Shown: positions 34,078 to 46,526 of the stretch, in pieces | Layout: each line of letters begins with the position of its first letter | Numbering within the stretch: position 1 is the first letter of the stretch | Source: Adiantum capillus-veneris | Taxonomy: Eukaryota; Streptophyta; Polypodiopsida; Polypodiales; Pteridaceae | Assembly (NCBI GenBank): GCA_014529385.2 | Contig: CM043945.1 | Location: 98,186,612-98,250,611 of the forward strand | Reading direction: 5' to 3' | DNA length: 64,000 nt | Program-made: the position numbers and the translations under genes | The notes under the pieces: model-generated | What the model saw: only the letters and a program-made list of their open reading frames with translations | Database searches by the model: none | Told to the model about the DNA's origin: nothing

Positions 34078-35816
34078 TGGTATTGATGGATCTTGGATAT
34101 TGAAAGATGATTGTGACCGATGATATCTTAATACATCAAGAGATGTCACATATGGCTATACTATGCAATAGGTGGACGACTAAAGGTATAAGAAAAATTA
34201 AATTGTTTATGTTTTTCCATATGATGTTTCTGATATGTAACTTTAACTACTATTTTGGACAAGTTATGATTTGCAGTATAATTATATAACAACCGAGGAT
34301 AATAGATTTCTTAATGGCTAGAGGCATGTAATGGTTTTTAATTATGATGCATTAACAACTATTTGTTGTAGGGTTGACATGTAAAAAGTAGCCTAAACCA
34401 TTGGATTATTTGATGGTGGATATCAAATGCATTCAAATAGATAGTGTATGGGTAGCTCTTTATGAGCAATGGTTATTTTTTTGACCAAGTGGATGGTTGT
34501 AACCATTTTGAGCATTGACTACTATCTATGAATAAATAAGTGCAAGAGGAAAATGCTCACTCTTGCGAGGGGGGAGCTTGTAGCTAGTACTCTATGTCTA
34601 TCTTCTTTGCTTCTTTCACGTCTATGTTACCTTCATGCACATGCATAGCACTCCACGCTAAGAGGTGTGCATGCACGTGCTCCCATGATCTCATTCACTC
34701 TCCATCTCTCTCAGATTGTGTATATCTACGATTGTGTGTATGTGGAGTTCATCAAATATGAAGGGTAATTGGGTTATATCAAATGCATGCTATGCTATTT
34801 TGTGTATTTGCAACGACTGCATGTATCCGTTTGAAGTAGACATGTAATTTAAGATAGGGAGAAACATTGAGTCATTTTTTTGTAACATGTAAAGTAGTTT
34901 GGTGTACCTATAGAAGGTAATCTAAGCATGGGATTTCTATCTTTTTAGACATCCGATACCATTACTCTAGAATTCCTAGCTTTCCCTCAACATTCATTCG
35001 TTCATATCGCAAAGGGTGAGCACACAAGGAGTTGGGTAGGCCTTTCCACGAGTGGACACATTGCTTGAGATGATTAGTTTCATTTGCTCTTATACCTTTT
35101 CATTAGTTAAGATAGAGAAGTGTTCTCGTTTTATGACGTACAAATAGCCACCCTTCACTTGGGGCCAAGCATGGCATCGATCGCGACCCATTTGGGCAAG
35201 ATGCCCCCCCCTCCCCCAAACACACACACACACACACTATGCATGGAGTGCCAAGGTAGGATGCAACAATAGCTTGCATGTGAAAGAGAAAAGAATATGT
35301 GAGCTAAAGATGCACATGATCAAGGGAGGTAGCAAAGTATGCACTCACATATGATCTATTGCCATGGGGTGCAGTGTCCCTCAAGAGGCACTACCTTCCT
35401 CACTACCATCGTTTATGATGGATCCCTATAATGGATTATAGCCTTGTTAGTGCACCCTTGTGGCTCCCCAATGCTATGAAGAAAATACACATTGGGGTCC
35501 TCAGAGAGCACTTTGCTCCCTTCCAAATCCCATAGCTAGAAGACACGCTTATGTTAATCATGTGCTTCCTTCTTTAAGGTCTTAAGAAAACTCTATATAA
35601 ATGTATGGCACACAAATGTATCCAAAGGAGGATCTTGGCGAGCACTAAGTTGAGAGCGAGATATGATTGTGGGGGTCCGGGAAGTAGACTGAGCAGGGAG
35701 AATGTCGCTCACGTGTGAAGCACGAGGGGCCCCCACAAGGGAGAGGAGGGCGTGTGGACATTGGACAAGCAATGGCGGTATGGCAGGAGAGGTGGGGGAC
35801 GTTCTTTTTATCAAAA
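34078..35816. other. Intergenic DNA upstream of the FRO gene
   Basis: AT-rich sequence with no convincing gene or element on either strand. Only a poly-C/CA stretch near 35208-35237 stands out. Confidence 0.6.
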
Positions 35817-35956
35817 GGCTGCAAAATATGGCGCGTGGGCCCTCTCATGGTATTTAAACTCGTCAGCTTCGACAAGAATATTTTAGAGCAGGCAAGGCAC
35901 GGTCAATGCTGGTATACGCGCAGGTCAGCTCACGTTGTCCCGGAGTGGTATGCATG

Positions 35957-35963
35957 TATATAA
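35957..35963 (+). promoter_or_regulatory. Upstream TATA box of the duplicated FRO promoter
   Basis: TATATAA in unit 1 lies in the same context as the proximal box, 277 bp upstream of it. Confidence 0.5.
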
Positions 35964-36040
35964 AGCTCGAGGTAGCGAAGTCATGCAGGCCTTGTAAATC
36001 TAGGCTAAGGGAGGCGCTTCTACTGATTCACACGGCTGGC

Positions 36041-36085
<45 letters not shown>

Positions 36086-36233
36086 GGGTCTGGGCTGCAA
36101 AATATGGGGTCTGGGCCCTCTCATGGTATTTAAAACTCGTCAGCATCGACAATATGATTTTATAGCAGGCAAGGCACGGTCAAGGCTGGTATACGCGCAG
36201 GTCAGCCCACGTTGTCCCGAAGTGGTATGCATG

Positions 36234-36240
36234 TATATAA
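36234..36240 (+). promoter_or_regulatory. Proximal TATA box of the FRO gene
   Basis: TATATAA lies 110 bp before the ATG at 36350, a typical plant distance. A GA tract (36313-36349) fills the end of the 5' untranslated region. Confidence 0.65.
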
Positions 36241-36309
36241 AGCTCGAGGTAGCGAAGTCAGGCCTTGTAAATCTATGGGAGGCGCTCCTACTAATTCAAA
36301 CGGCTGGCC

Positions 36310-36349
<40 letters not shown>

Positions 36350-36356
<7 letters not shown>

Positions 36357-38960
36357 TGGCTCGGCAGCTCTTCCTCCTCACTCTAGCCAAGCACGCCCTG
36401 CTCAGCATTAACTTAGCAGCAAGCCTCTTAGCCTTGTCTTGGTGGCTGGTGTCCTCGGAGCCAATGAAAGATCCTCGCTACTTCGACAGGCTCCAAGAGA
36501 GCAGTCCATCTCGCTTCTTTCGAGTTGATGGAGAATATGGTAATATACATGCATAATCAGCATCCTCAGCACGTTACCTGCTAAATTTGAAGATTAATGT
36601 GGGCGCCGTGCAGGTTTGGTCATTCTGTATCAGACTATGCCTGTGGTTGTGATGACGCTGCTGAGCTTTGCAGTGATCGAACTCAGGAAAAAGATCAAGT
36701 AGGCCCCCAATCCATTTTAAGTACTGAAAAACTCAATTCCTATGAAACATTAGCTACAAAAGGTGCCTTGGAGACCTTAATCTAATACAACAAGGTGAAA
36801 GTTCACTATGGCCTACATAATGCTATCGAGAGGAATTTAATAATAATAAGAGGGTTCTTTGTGAGAGGAAAAATGAGAAAGTGACTAGCATTTAATTTAT
36901 TTTTTGGTCACAATAGAGTATTACACTTTTGAAAACAAGTGTAATAATGACTTATTTAGATTACAATATATTCCAAAAGGATAAAAAATAATGACTAAAT
37001 CAATATTCAATGGGCCTCTTTAAAGAGAGATACACAAATGTTAACACCTCTCACAAAAATCTATAAATTTTTTTTAAAAAGAAGTTTTTTGCCATGTGGC
37101 ACCAATCTGCAAGCTTTATCCAATGGTCGACAATTGCACCAAAAATCCAATGCTTTACTAAGGACTTCTTATGTAGTCCAAAAATGATTCTTTAATATTT
37201 GCTATGTCTTCTTTAGACCTTAGTGTAATAGAAGAATGATCCTTTAATATTTGCCATAGCTTATTTAGACCTTAGTCGATAAGAATCTAACTTATTAATA
37301 AATTTTTTGAGAGTAGGGCCAATAGGACAAGCTCGCTAATCATTTCAATCAACGTTATGTTATCCATATTTATCTAATGTGGACCATCAAGTATGTCTAT
37401 GCAATATGGCAATGCAGGTCTCTTCAGCACTGTATGAATGTGGGCAACAATACTAAAGCTAAGCAATATGCAAAGGCCGGTAGGTCGCCTCGGCCCAACG
37501 TTTCCACATACCCACTTATAGTGCACACTGGTTGGTGGAACCCCTTTGGTGTGCTGACGGCTGCAGAGGCTCTCATACTAGTGGGCATGCTCTTTGTGGT
37601 GTTCTACAGCTTTGGTCGGCTCACTCGCTTCGAGTTCAATGAAGTGGAGCGAAAATATAATGCCGATCCCCAACTGAGCCTTCACATACCTATGTGAGTA
37701 TATGCATACATATACGCATATATCCATGGGTATGTGTGTAAGCATATATCCATGTAGTATTTTGTGACTAGCACTGCCTAACTCATACAACCTTTTGCCT
37801 ACATGCACATTGATTACTTTAAACAAAGCACACATATCATAACCAAAAGACTCACATACCATACAAGCATTCTTTGAGCAAGCTCATCTTATAATTGAGC
37901 AATTTTTATGAAGCTACTAAAGTGCATATGAAAACTGTAGGAATGTAAGCAAGTTGAAGCGAGCAACCCAAAACTTGGGTCGAGCCTCACTCTTGCCATT
38001 TGCCTTGCTTTGGATCCCTGTCTCACGAGGATCACCACTTCTACGATTATTGAAGTTGCCGTTTGAGCATGCCGTAAAGTATCACATCTGGTTGGCAACA
38101 TTGACCCTCACACTTCTAAGTGGACATTCTGTGTGCTGCATTATATACTACTACCAAATAAATAGCCCCTCTAAGGTAATGACAAATTTTCAAACTCATT
38201 AGTTATCACATTGCATCCACATGGCTCGAAGATGATATTTTCCTGAGTTGTGTAGATACTCAATTGGGTGACAGAAAGGGAGAAGTCTTCTTTTGTTGCT
38301 GGAGTGGTGGCTTGGATTATAGGATTACTAATGTGGGGAACCTCCCTTCCCTATGTTAGAAGGAGATGGTATGAGGTCTTCTTTGGAGTGCATCAATTAT
38401 ACATTGTTTTCTTCCTGTTTTGGCTCTACCATGCCTTGTGGACCATCCATTTCTTTATTGTGCCTGCCCTCCTCTTTGTGGTCGATCGTTTGCTTCGCAT
38501 GGTGCAATCTAGGCACCCTGTCGATGTGCTCTCTGCTACAATGCTTGAGTCTGGTGCTGTTAAACTTCACATGGCAATCACCAACCTTCAAAGCACTCGA
38601 GGTACTATGTTGACACAAAGAGTGACTAAGTTGCAATCATAAGAAGATTTAGAAATTTTCTCATGTAGGAAAATGGAGTCTTTCTCAGTGTTTTTCATAC
38701 AATGCATAACATCATGAGCTTCTGCTAGAGAGGCACTGCATACCTAGCTAGGTACGATCGAGGACACGGGACCACTGGCTCCCCCACTAGGCTGGCGGTT
38801 CCCTGCCCCCAATCGTACCTAGCTAGGTATGCGGCACCTCCCTCACAGAAGCTCATGATGTTGAGGTAAGTCACAATGTGGGAAATATTATGAGAATTTG
38901 TTCAAAACTTCTTGTGAATATCAAAGTATAAGTGAGCTATATCAAATATATACACAGCGG

Positions 38961-39004
<44 letters not shown>

Positions 39005-41525
39005 GGCTATGCGCGCGCACGTGCGCACACACACAGACACACACAAGATAATTAATAATAGTACAAGGTGTATGATATATTGGTTCTTTCTAATATCCTT
39101 CTAAAAGACTATGATCAATTAGGTGCCAATATAAGCTTAACATTGCCAAATTTTTAGCTTAGCTATTTTTTCCTAGTACTTATGAAAGTACTGTTTTTCT
39201 GACCCTGATATCTTATTTCTTGGGATGTAGGTTACCATGCATTGAGTAGTTGGTATCTTAGATTTCCAAGTCTCTCAAGATTGATGAAGCTTCAATGGCA
39301 CTTTTTCAGTGTCACCTCCACACCGCTAGATGAGAAGCATGAGCTATCCTTTGTTATCAAACCTTTGGGAAAGTGGACTAAGAGTCTACAAAGCCAAATC
39401 CTTCAATCTTCAAAGGCCAATGCCACCACAGGTGGTAGATGCCCCTTCTCTTTCAAGGCTGGAATTGAAGGGCCCTATGGAGACGAGACAGACTTTTACT
39501 TACGGTAATGTGCTTATATGATGAGGTTTTTTGCCATGTTTCTCACTCTCACACATTCTTCTACTATCATGATAGGCTGATTGACCCAGTATTGCTAACC
39601 CTATTTGCACATTTTTGATACTGAAATACATTTTGATAGAGATGCCATGACCCTCATGATTTAGAAATTTTCTCATGTAGGAAAACAGAGTACTGGATCC
39701 CCCCCCCCCCTCTCTCTCTCTCTCTTTTCCTCTTTTCTGGGAGTGCTAGACCCTGCCCCCAACCGCACCTAGCTAGGCACGCGGCCCTCATTATGGTGCC
39801 GCAATGTGTATTGTTGGGAATTGTCTAACACTTTGTGTGAACTATCTTCGAATGCAGCTACAACACACTAGTTCTTGTGGGAGGGGGTATTGGTATCACC
39901 CCTTTACTCGCAGTATTGTGCGACATTCTGCATAGGCAAAGGAGGTCGAAATTGGAAGTAGGGAAGAAGAGCATTGTGGTACCGAGCACCATACTTGTGT
40001 ATCATTGTGTAAGGAAGGCAGAGGAGCTATCGGTACTGAACAGCATGGACCCCAAGGAGATATCACCGGGGTATGAGAAGAGGGGATTGAGGATAAGGGT
40101 AAGTGTGTTTGTGACCAGCGCTTCATCGATAGACCACTACAATATCGTCGATGATGAGGAAGTAGGCATGCAGGTTATAAACCCATATCCGCAAGCTGCC
40201 TGTAATGATGTCAAACAAAGAACGCTCGATCTCACAACAGCAACCCGAATTAAAGCGGCCAATTGCACGCTGCCCGTCACCATTTATCCATGCAAAACCA
40301 CGGCCGCATCCAATATCAAAGGCGTGTCAAGTGTGGGTAGTAAAGGTGCCTCAGCATGGGTTGCCGCCACCATGCTTGCCTCCATCACTGGCTTCTACCT
40401 ACTGTGGGGCCTCTCCAACCTCTTCATCGTCAAGCACCTTCATCGTGACTTCCCCACCAACTTCGACCGTGCCCACCTCCTGCTTGCCTCCATCATCCTT
40501 GCCACTCTCCTCTTTGGCGGCCCCCTTGTCCTCATCTGGTGGTGTCTCTCTTCTTCTTCTAAAAGTGCTCCAGCTCCATCGACCAGCTTAACTATGTTGC
40601 AGCAAGAAATCAGGGTTGCGGACGATAATGCCAATCGGCCCTCTTCAGCTAGCTCCTATAACGATAATATTCAGCAAGAACAACTCCAACCTAACAATAT
40701 GCAGGATACCCTGCACTCTCAAGTAAACGAAGTAGGAGACAACAACAACATAGTCCTCTTTAACCGGGACGAGGAAAACAATATAGAGCCTACAGCTTCT
40801 CCTTGGAAAGGGACTCTGCACCTTGGTGTTCGACCAGCATGGAGAGGTACCTCTCTCTCTCTCTCAATATGATATGAATTTCCTGGAATAACCTACGTCT
40901 TTTCTTGACATGCTAAGACAAGAAGTTTTGGACAAATTCTCACAGTAATTCCCACATTGTGACTTATCTCAACACCTGCCCCCAATCGTACCTAGCTAGG
41001 TACGCAGTGCGTCCCAAGCAGAAGCTCATGATGTTATGCATTGTATAGAAAACACTGGAAGAAACTCCGTTTCTTTACATGAGAAAATTTCTAAATCCTC
41101 TTGTGAGTAGAGTACAAATTTATGGGTGCCTGTTTAAGTTAATAAAAGGGTCTCTTTATTTAAGGACGTCATTTGACTTCCCTTCCAATTACTTATGATC
41201 AAAATCTTTTATTTTTTATTCAAATGTATTTTTAAACAAACCCATCAATTTGTGGTTTCTTATAAATACATTCTTTTAAAGAAAAAGGAACTCTTCTAAA
41301 ACCCACATTATTTCAAGTGACTTACATGCTTTAATGGTGTTATTTGCAGAAATATTTGATGGCCTTACAAAGGAATATCATGGCCAAAACATCGGTGTGC
41401 TAGTTTCAGGCTCCGAGAACATGCAAGCAGATGTTGCAAAAGAGTGCCAAAGGCACACACCACTTTTTGACACGTCTCTCTCCTCAAATGTCTTCCATTA
41501 CCATAGTGTGAGCTTTGAGCTTTAA
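36350..41525 (+). CDS. Ferric-chelate reductase (FRO family), eight exons
   Basis: Eight exons keep one frame across GT-AG introns: 36350-36539, 36614-36698, 37418-37693, 37941-38175, 38256-38601, 39231-39504, 39858-40846, 41350-41525 (856 aa). The family passes electrons from NADPH through FAD and two hemes across a membrane to reduce Fe(III) or Cu(II) for uptake. N-terminal membrane helices are followed by the ferric reductase domain. Likely heme histidine pairs are His232/His246 and His308/His321. GTSLPYVRRRWYEVFFGVH is the family hallmark. FAD binding lies near 399 (QWHFFSVTS), NADPH binding at 477 (GGGIGITP), and the C-terminus ends in HSVSFEL. Exon 7 adds two helices, as in plant FROs. 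Odd points: the usual Pro of HPF(S/T) is Phe402, and the protein is somewhat longer than the usual 700-780 aa. Confidence 0.93.
38637..38917. mobile_element. Foldback MITE copy 1 in FRO intron 5
   Basis: The ends are inverted repeats (TCATAAGAAGATTTAG against CAAAACTTCTTGTGA), and the centre is a palindrome around ACCTAGCTAGGTA. Related sequences are in introns 6 and 7. It codes for nothing. Confidence 0.7.
39651..39842. mobile_element. Foldback MITE copy 2 in FRO intron 6
   Basis: It shares TTTAGAAATTTTCTCATGTAGG and the CACCTAGCTAGGCACG core with copy 1. A poly-C and CT tract (about 39700-39724) replaces part of the left half. Confidence 0.6.
40912..41108. mobile_element. Foldback MITE copy 3 in FRO intron 7
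   Basis: It is in the opposite orientation to copy 1. It opens with ACAAGAAGTTTTGGACAAAT, carries CGTACCTAGCTAGGTACG, and closes with GAGAAAATTTCTAAATCC. Confidence 0.65.
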
Positions 41526-43921
41526 ATGATAAAGACTTTAGTGGCACTAATGATCACCTAAGCTCAATAGTCATTCACTCAAAATTAAAGGAACCAGCTT
41601 AGTTCATACTTTCTAAAGCAACAAAGAATTTGAAGGATTGTAAAGTGTAAACTATTGTCATCTTCACTTGCACATACTAGTACTACTCCCTTGATGATAC
41701 CTTGTAACCAAACGTGTACCAGCCATAAGAATCTCAAACACCTTCATAAGCTCACCATATAGGTAACCACGAGTTCATACGAGCTTAGCCCAAATATCAT
41801 AAACAAACTACAAATGTTGCACATTTTGTTTAGCCCTTAGACAATCTTCCTAACGTGCCACATTCCTTTTAGTTAGCACTTTGGCAAGTTTTGTGGTGCA
41901 ACATTCCATAAGATTTTGGCTTTACATATTAAAATTAAGATGTTCTCCTCATCTTGTCTCACATGCTAACAATCTATAGATACTATCTCGCTGGCATTTA
42001 TGAAACTAGATTACTCTTCCTAATTTGGTCAAGTAATCTCGAAATTAACTTCGATCTAGCAAAGTTGCATTGGAGAGAAGCCCTTAAGACATGATTAGAT
42101 TAGCACACAGGTGCACATATGTCACACACAGTACATACACGTGCCCCCCCCCGAAAAAAAAACAAAGACAAACACACACACACACACACACACACATACA
42201 CACACACACACACACACCCCACAAGTATTTTGTAATGAGGAATTGGCTTTGCACATTTTTAAAACACTAGGATGGTAACTGGGTAGGAGATAAAAGGGTC
42301 CTTCTAATGTTTTGAAATAGAATAAATTACTCTTATTAGGCTTGTAAATTTGTAATTTGCTAGAATCTTTTATTGAGCTTAAAGGTGAAACTCATCTTCT
42401 TATTCTAGATTAATTTATTAAATTAGAATATGTGTAATTTTTTTTTCTCAAAATAAAATCCCAAAGTGGATGTAACAATGCATTTTGCAAATTATAGCAA
42501 ATTGTCAAGGTCAAACCCCTATTGTGTACACCAAAGCAGTTTGTTTGACCCCAAGAAATCTTTTTGCAAAAAATCTGATGAAATTTTAATGGAAAAATAT
42601 ATGAAAAAAAGTTTTATTTAGAATTGATAATTTCATATGAAGAAATGACATTTTTATAATTTTGCAAACATATTATTGATGTTTTTATAGCTCGGCTCAA
42701 AGTTGGCATTAGAAATATGTTTTTATGGTAGAAATTGGTACTTTATGAAAGAATTAAAAGTATAGAAGAGGGCAATACTAAGAGAATCAAAGATACTAGT
42801 GGACATTTTCAAAAATTGGATACAATTAATTTAAAAAAAATTGATACAATAATCTCTTCAAAATTGGGCCGCATGGAACTGATTTTGAATCATGGTTCTC
42901 ATGGTGGAATTTTGATATGATAAATATTTTTATCATGGTTCCCATGGTCAAATTCACATGTTTAAGAGAATATGTTCTCATCTGAAATCAGCCTAGTTTT
43001 GAGTAAAACAAAAATTTACCACAAAATTTGTACTTGGTAAGAGCCCCATTATATTTTATTCAACAAAAATTTCTTTCAAACATCCTAAAATGTTCTAAGG
43101 AATTTTGAATAAAATCTTCTTTTTTAAAAGGCTTCAAGAATAAAGTGTCAAAGCTTAAAACTCAAATTTTCCTCTCTAGACTAGAGAAAGATAATGCCCA
43201 AATCTAAGCTTGAAATACAATGTGAATGGTCATGCCAAGAGACATAAGATGTTTTTGAACTATTCAAGAGCCAAGAAGATCATATCTATGAGATCAAAAG
43301 ATAATTTAAATATGATTGTCACTCCTTGATATAGAGAGAGATAATATACGGAAAAGCTTTGTTTTAAACTATGGAAATAGCAAGAATGGCCATGCCAAAG
43401 CTTGGAGAGGCTAGGACAGAGGACATTAGATTTGGAAACATTGATAAGAGATTACAAAGAATCTTCAAGGGAGAGGTATTGCCATCAAGTATGCATATTT
43501 TGTTATGCTTTTTGAATGTTTTATGCAAATTATGATTGAAACATCTTTAGAATAAATTTTCTTATTAAAACAAAAACCTAGTTATAAAAAGAAAAAAATA
43601 ATTATAAAAAAGCATTTTTCGAAGAGGACAATTTCATGAGGAAGAATGTACTCTCACTCATGAAACATGAATACATTAAGTGCTTCCTTTTTTAGGTTCA
43701 TTAGTTTGTATGGATTTCAGGTAATTATAACTTGTTTATTGACATGAGTTTTTTAGCCAATTTCGTTGACGCTTTTCTCTGCAATACTTTGATACAAGCC
43801 TCCTCCTAATATTCTTCAATGACCTCTTGGCATCTAATTTTGTGTTCTTTTGCAGCATGGATTCTCTCTAAAAGGTCATTGATTAGTGGAAAATTATATT
43901 TACATAAGTAACAACTACTTA
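41334..43921 (+). repeat. Tandem segment copy 1 (FRO exon 8 plus 3' flank)
   Basis: This is the source copy: the last FRO exon and about 2.4 kb of AT-rich downstream DNA. Parts recur at 44263-46526 and again from 46527. It has a C9 tract at 42144-42152 and a CA tract at 42171-42217. There are no genes beyond the exon. Confidence 0.85.
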
Positions 43922-44262
43922 TACTATAAGAGGAGTTATCTATAACCGTTAGCATTGCCGCGGAAAAACAAAGGAAAAAGGAGAGAGAAAAATTTGTGGG
44001 AGCGGCAATAACCGCGGCTATGGACGCGATAGTGGTTCTTCAGTAATAAACGCATAATGGTCACGACAATATATCCGCTGCTATTATCGTGACAGTTGCC
44101 GCTTCTATTACCACGCTTATTGCTGCTACATGCCCATTCAAAAATAAAGGTGCTCATTTGGGTCACCCAATTTTGGGTGCCCAAATGAGCACCTTTATTT
44201 TTGAATTGCATAAAACAATAAAACATCAATTGATTTTTGGAAGAGTATAGAAAAAACATACT
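43922..44262. repeat. Inserted segment with CACTA-3-type motifs and a hairpin
   Basis: Copy 1 and copy 3 diverge right at 43922, where ACTATAAGAGG begins. GCGGCAATAACCGCGG-type motifs follow to about 44125. A hairpin at 44137-44205 has 33-nt arms, perfect but for one bulged base. This looks like a small non-autonomous transposon or two, related to the CACTA-3 terminus at 32692. Confidence 0.55.
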
Positions 44263-46526
44263 TTGATGATGTTATTTGCAAAAATATTTGATGATCTTAT
44301 GAAGGAATATCATGGCCAAAACATTGGTGTGCTAGTTTCACGCTTCGAGAACATGCAAGCAGATGTTTCAAAAGAGTGCCAAAGCCACACACCACTTTTT
44401 GACACGTCTCTCTCCTCAAATGTCTTCCATTACCATAGTGTGAGGTTTGAGCTTTAAACGATAGAGACTGTAGTGGCACACATCACCTAAGCTCAATAGT
44501 CATTCACTCTAAATTAAAGCAACCAGCTTAGTTCATACTTTCTAAAGCAACAAAGAATTTGAACGATTGTAAAGTGTAAACTATTGTCATCTTCACTTGC
44601 ACATACTAGTACTACTCCCTTGATGATACCATGTAACCAACGAGAATCCCAAGTCCAAACGTGTACCAGACATAAGAATCTCAAACACCTTCACAAGCTC
44701 ACCACATAGGTAACCACGAGTTCATACGAGCTTAGCCCCAATATCATAAACAAACTACAAATGTTGCACATTTTGTCTAGCCCTTTAACAATCTTCCGAA
44801 CGTGACACATTCCTTTCAGTTAGCACTTTGGCATGTTTTGTGCTGCAACATTCCATAAAATTAAGGGAACTCATTCATCTTTGACAATATTTTGGCTTTA
44901 CATATTGAAATTAAGATGTTCTCCTCATCTTGTCTCACATGCTAACAATCTATAAATACTATCACTTTGGCATTTATTAAATTAGATTACTCTTCCTCAT
45001 TTGCTCAAGTAATCTCGAAATAAACTTCGATCTAGCAAAGTTGCATTGGAGAGAATCCCTTAAGACATGCTTAGATTAGCACATAGGTGCACATATGTCG
45101 CACACACAGGACATATACGTGTCCCCCCCCCCCCCCTTCTTCCAAAAAAAAACAAAAAAAACCAAAGACACATACACACACACCAGAAAAATTTTGTCAT
45201 GTGGAATTTGGCGTTGCACATTTTTAAAACACTAGGATGGTAACTGGGTAGGATATAAAAGGGTCCTTTCAATGTTTTGAAATAGAATAAATTACTCTTA
45301 GTAGGCTTGTAAATTTGTAATTTTCTAGAATCTTTTATTGAGCTTAAAGGTGAAACTCATCTTCTTATTCTAGAATTAATTAATTTATTAAAATTAGAAT
45401 GTGTGTAAATTTTGTTATTATTTTCTCAAAATAAAGTCCCAAAGTGGATGTAACAATGCATTTTGCAAATTATAGCAAATTCTCAAGGTCAAACCCCTAT
45501 TGTGTACAACAAAGCAGTTTGTTTGACCCCAAGAGTTCTTTTTGCAAAAAATCTAATGAAATTTTTATGAAAAAATACATGCTAAAAAGTTTTATTTAGT
45601 ATTGATAATTTCATATGAAGAAATGACTTTTTTGTAATTTTGCAAACATATTATTGATGTTTTTATAGCTCGGCTCAAAGTTGGCATTAGAAATATGTTT
45701 TAATGGTAGAAATTGGTACTTTACTCACATCATCATTGTGAAAGAATCAAAAGTATAGAAAAGGGCAATTGTAAGAGAATCAAAGATACTAGTGGACATT
45801 TTAAGAAATTGGATACATTGACCTAACCTTAATTAATAATCTCTTCAAAATTGGATACAATGACCTAACCTTCATTAATAATCTCATCCTAGAATTTTGA
45901 CATGATAAATTAATTTATCATGGTTCTCATTGATATGATAAATATTTTGGCATAATAAATAAATTTATCATGGTTCTCATGGTTAGAAAAATTGATACAA
46001 TAATCTCTTCAAAATTGGGCCGCATGAAACTGATTTTGAATCATGGTGGAATTTTTATCATGGTTCTCATGGTGGAATTTTGATATCATAAATATTTTTA
46101 TCATGGTTCCCATGGTCAAAGACACATGTTAAAGAGAATATGTTCTCATCTTGAAATTAGCCTAGTTTTGAGTAAAACAAAAATTTACTCATTATATTTT
46201 ATCCTAAAATGTTCTAAGAAATTTAGAATAAAGTCTTTTTTTTTAAAGCTTTAAGAATAAGATCTCAAAGCTTAAAACCCAAATTTTTCTCTCTAGACTA
46301 GAGAGAGATAATGCCCAAATCTAAGCTTGAAATATAATGGGAATGGTCATGCCAAGAGACATAAGTTGTTTTTTGACCATTCAAGAGCCAAGAAGATCAT
46401 ATCTATGCGATCAAAAGATAGTTTAAATATGATTGTCACTCCTTGATCTAGAGAGATAATATACGGAAAAGCTTTGTTTTAAACTATGGAAATAGCAAGA
46501 ATGGCCATGCCAAAGCTTGGAGAGGA
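44263..46526 (+). repeat. Tandem segment copy 2
   Basis: It aligns with 41334-43420 of copy 1 over almost its whole length, with small indels (C14 at 45123-45136). It ends within GCCAAAGCTTGGAGAGG, where copy 3 starts. Confidence 0.85.
44281..44457 (+). pseudogene. Duplicated FRO last exon without splice acceptor
   Basis: The 58-codon frame is close to FRO exon 8, including EYHGQNIGVLVS and SNVFHYHSV, and ends in FEL and a stop. The AG acceptor of the true exon (TTTGCAG) reads TTTGCAA here, and no FRO exons precede it. It cannot be spliced in the same way and is a pseudo-exon left by the tandem duplication. Confidence 0.88.

Larger units (their letters stand above)
35817..36349 (+). repeat. 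Tandem duplication of the FRO promoter and 5' UTR
   Basis: Two units of about 276 bp (35817-36092 and 36093-36349) share the order GGCTGCAAAATATGG, a CTCTCATGGTATTTAAA block, a TATA box, an AGCTCGAGGTAGCGAAGTCA block and a (GA)n tract. The second unit runs straight into the FRO start codon. Each copy could drive transcription. Confidence 0.9.

Noticed and set aside
37578-37862. Minus-strand frames across FRO exons (also 38397-38636, 39896-40126, 40440-40634)
   Set aside because: They are antisense to conserved FRO coding sequence and cross exon boundaries.
44281-44457. Alternative last exon of FRO
   Set aside because: The splice acceptor AG is lost and it sits 2.8 kb beyond the true stop codon and last exon.
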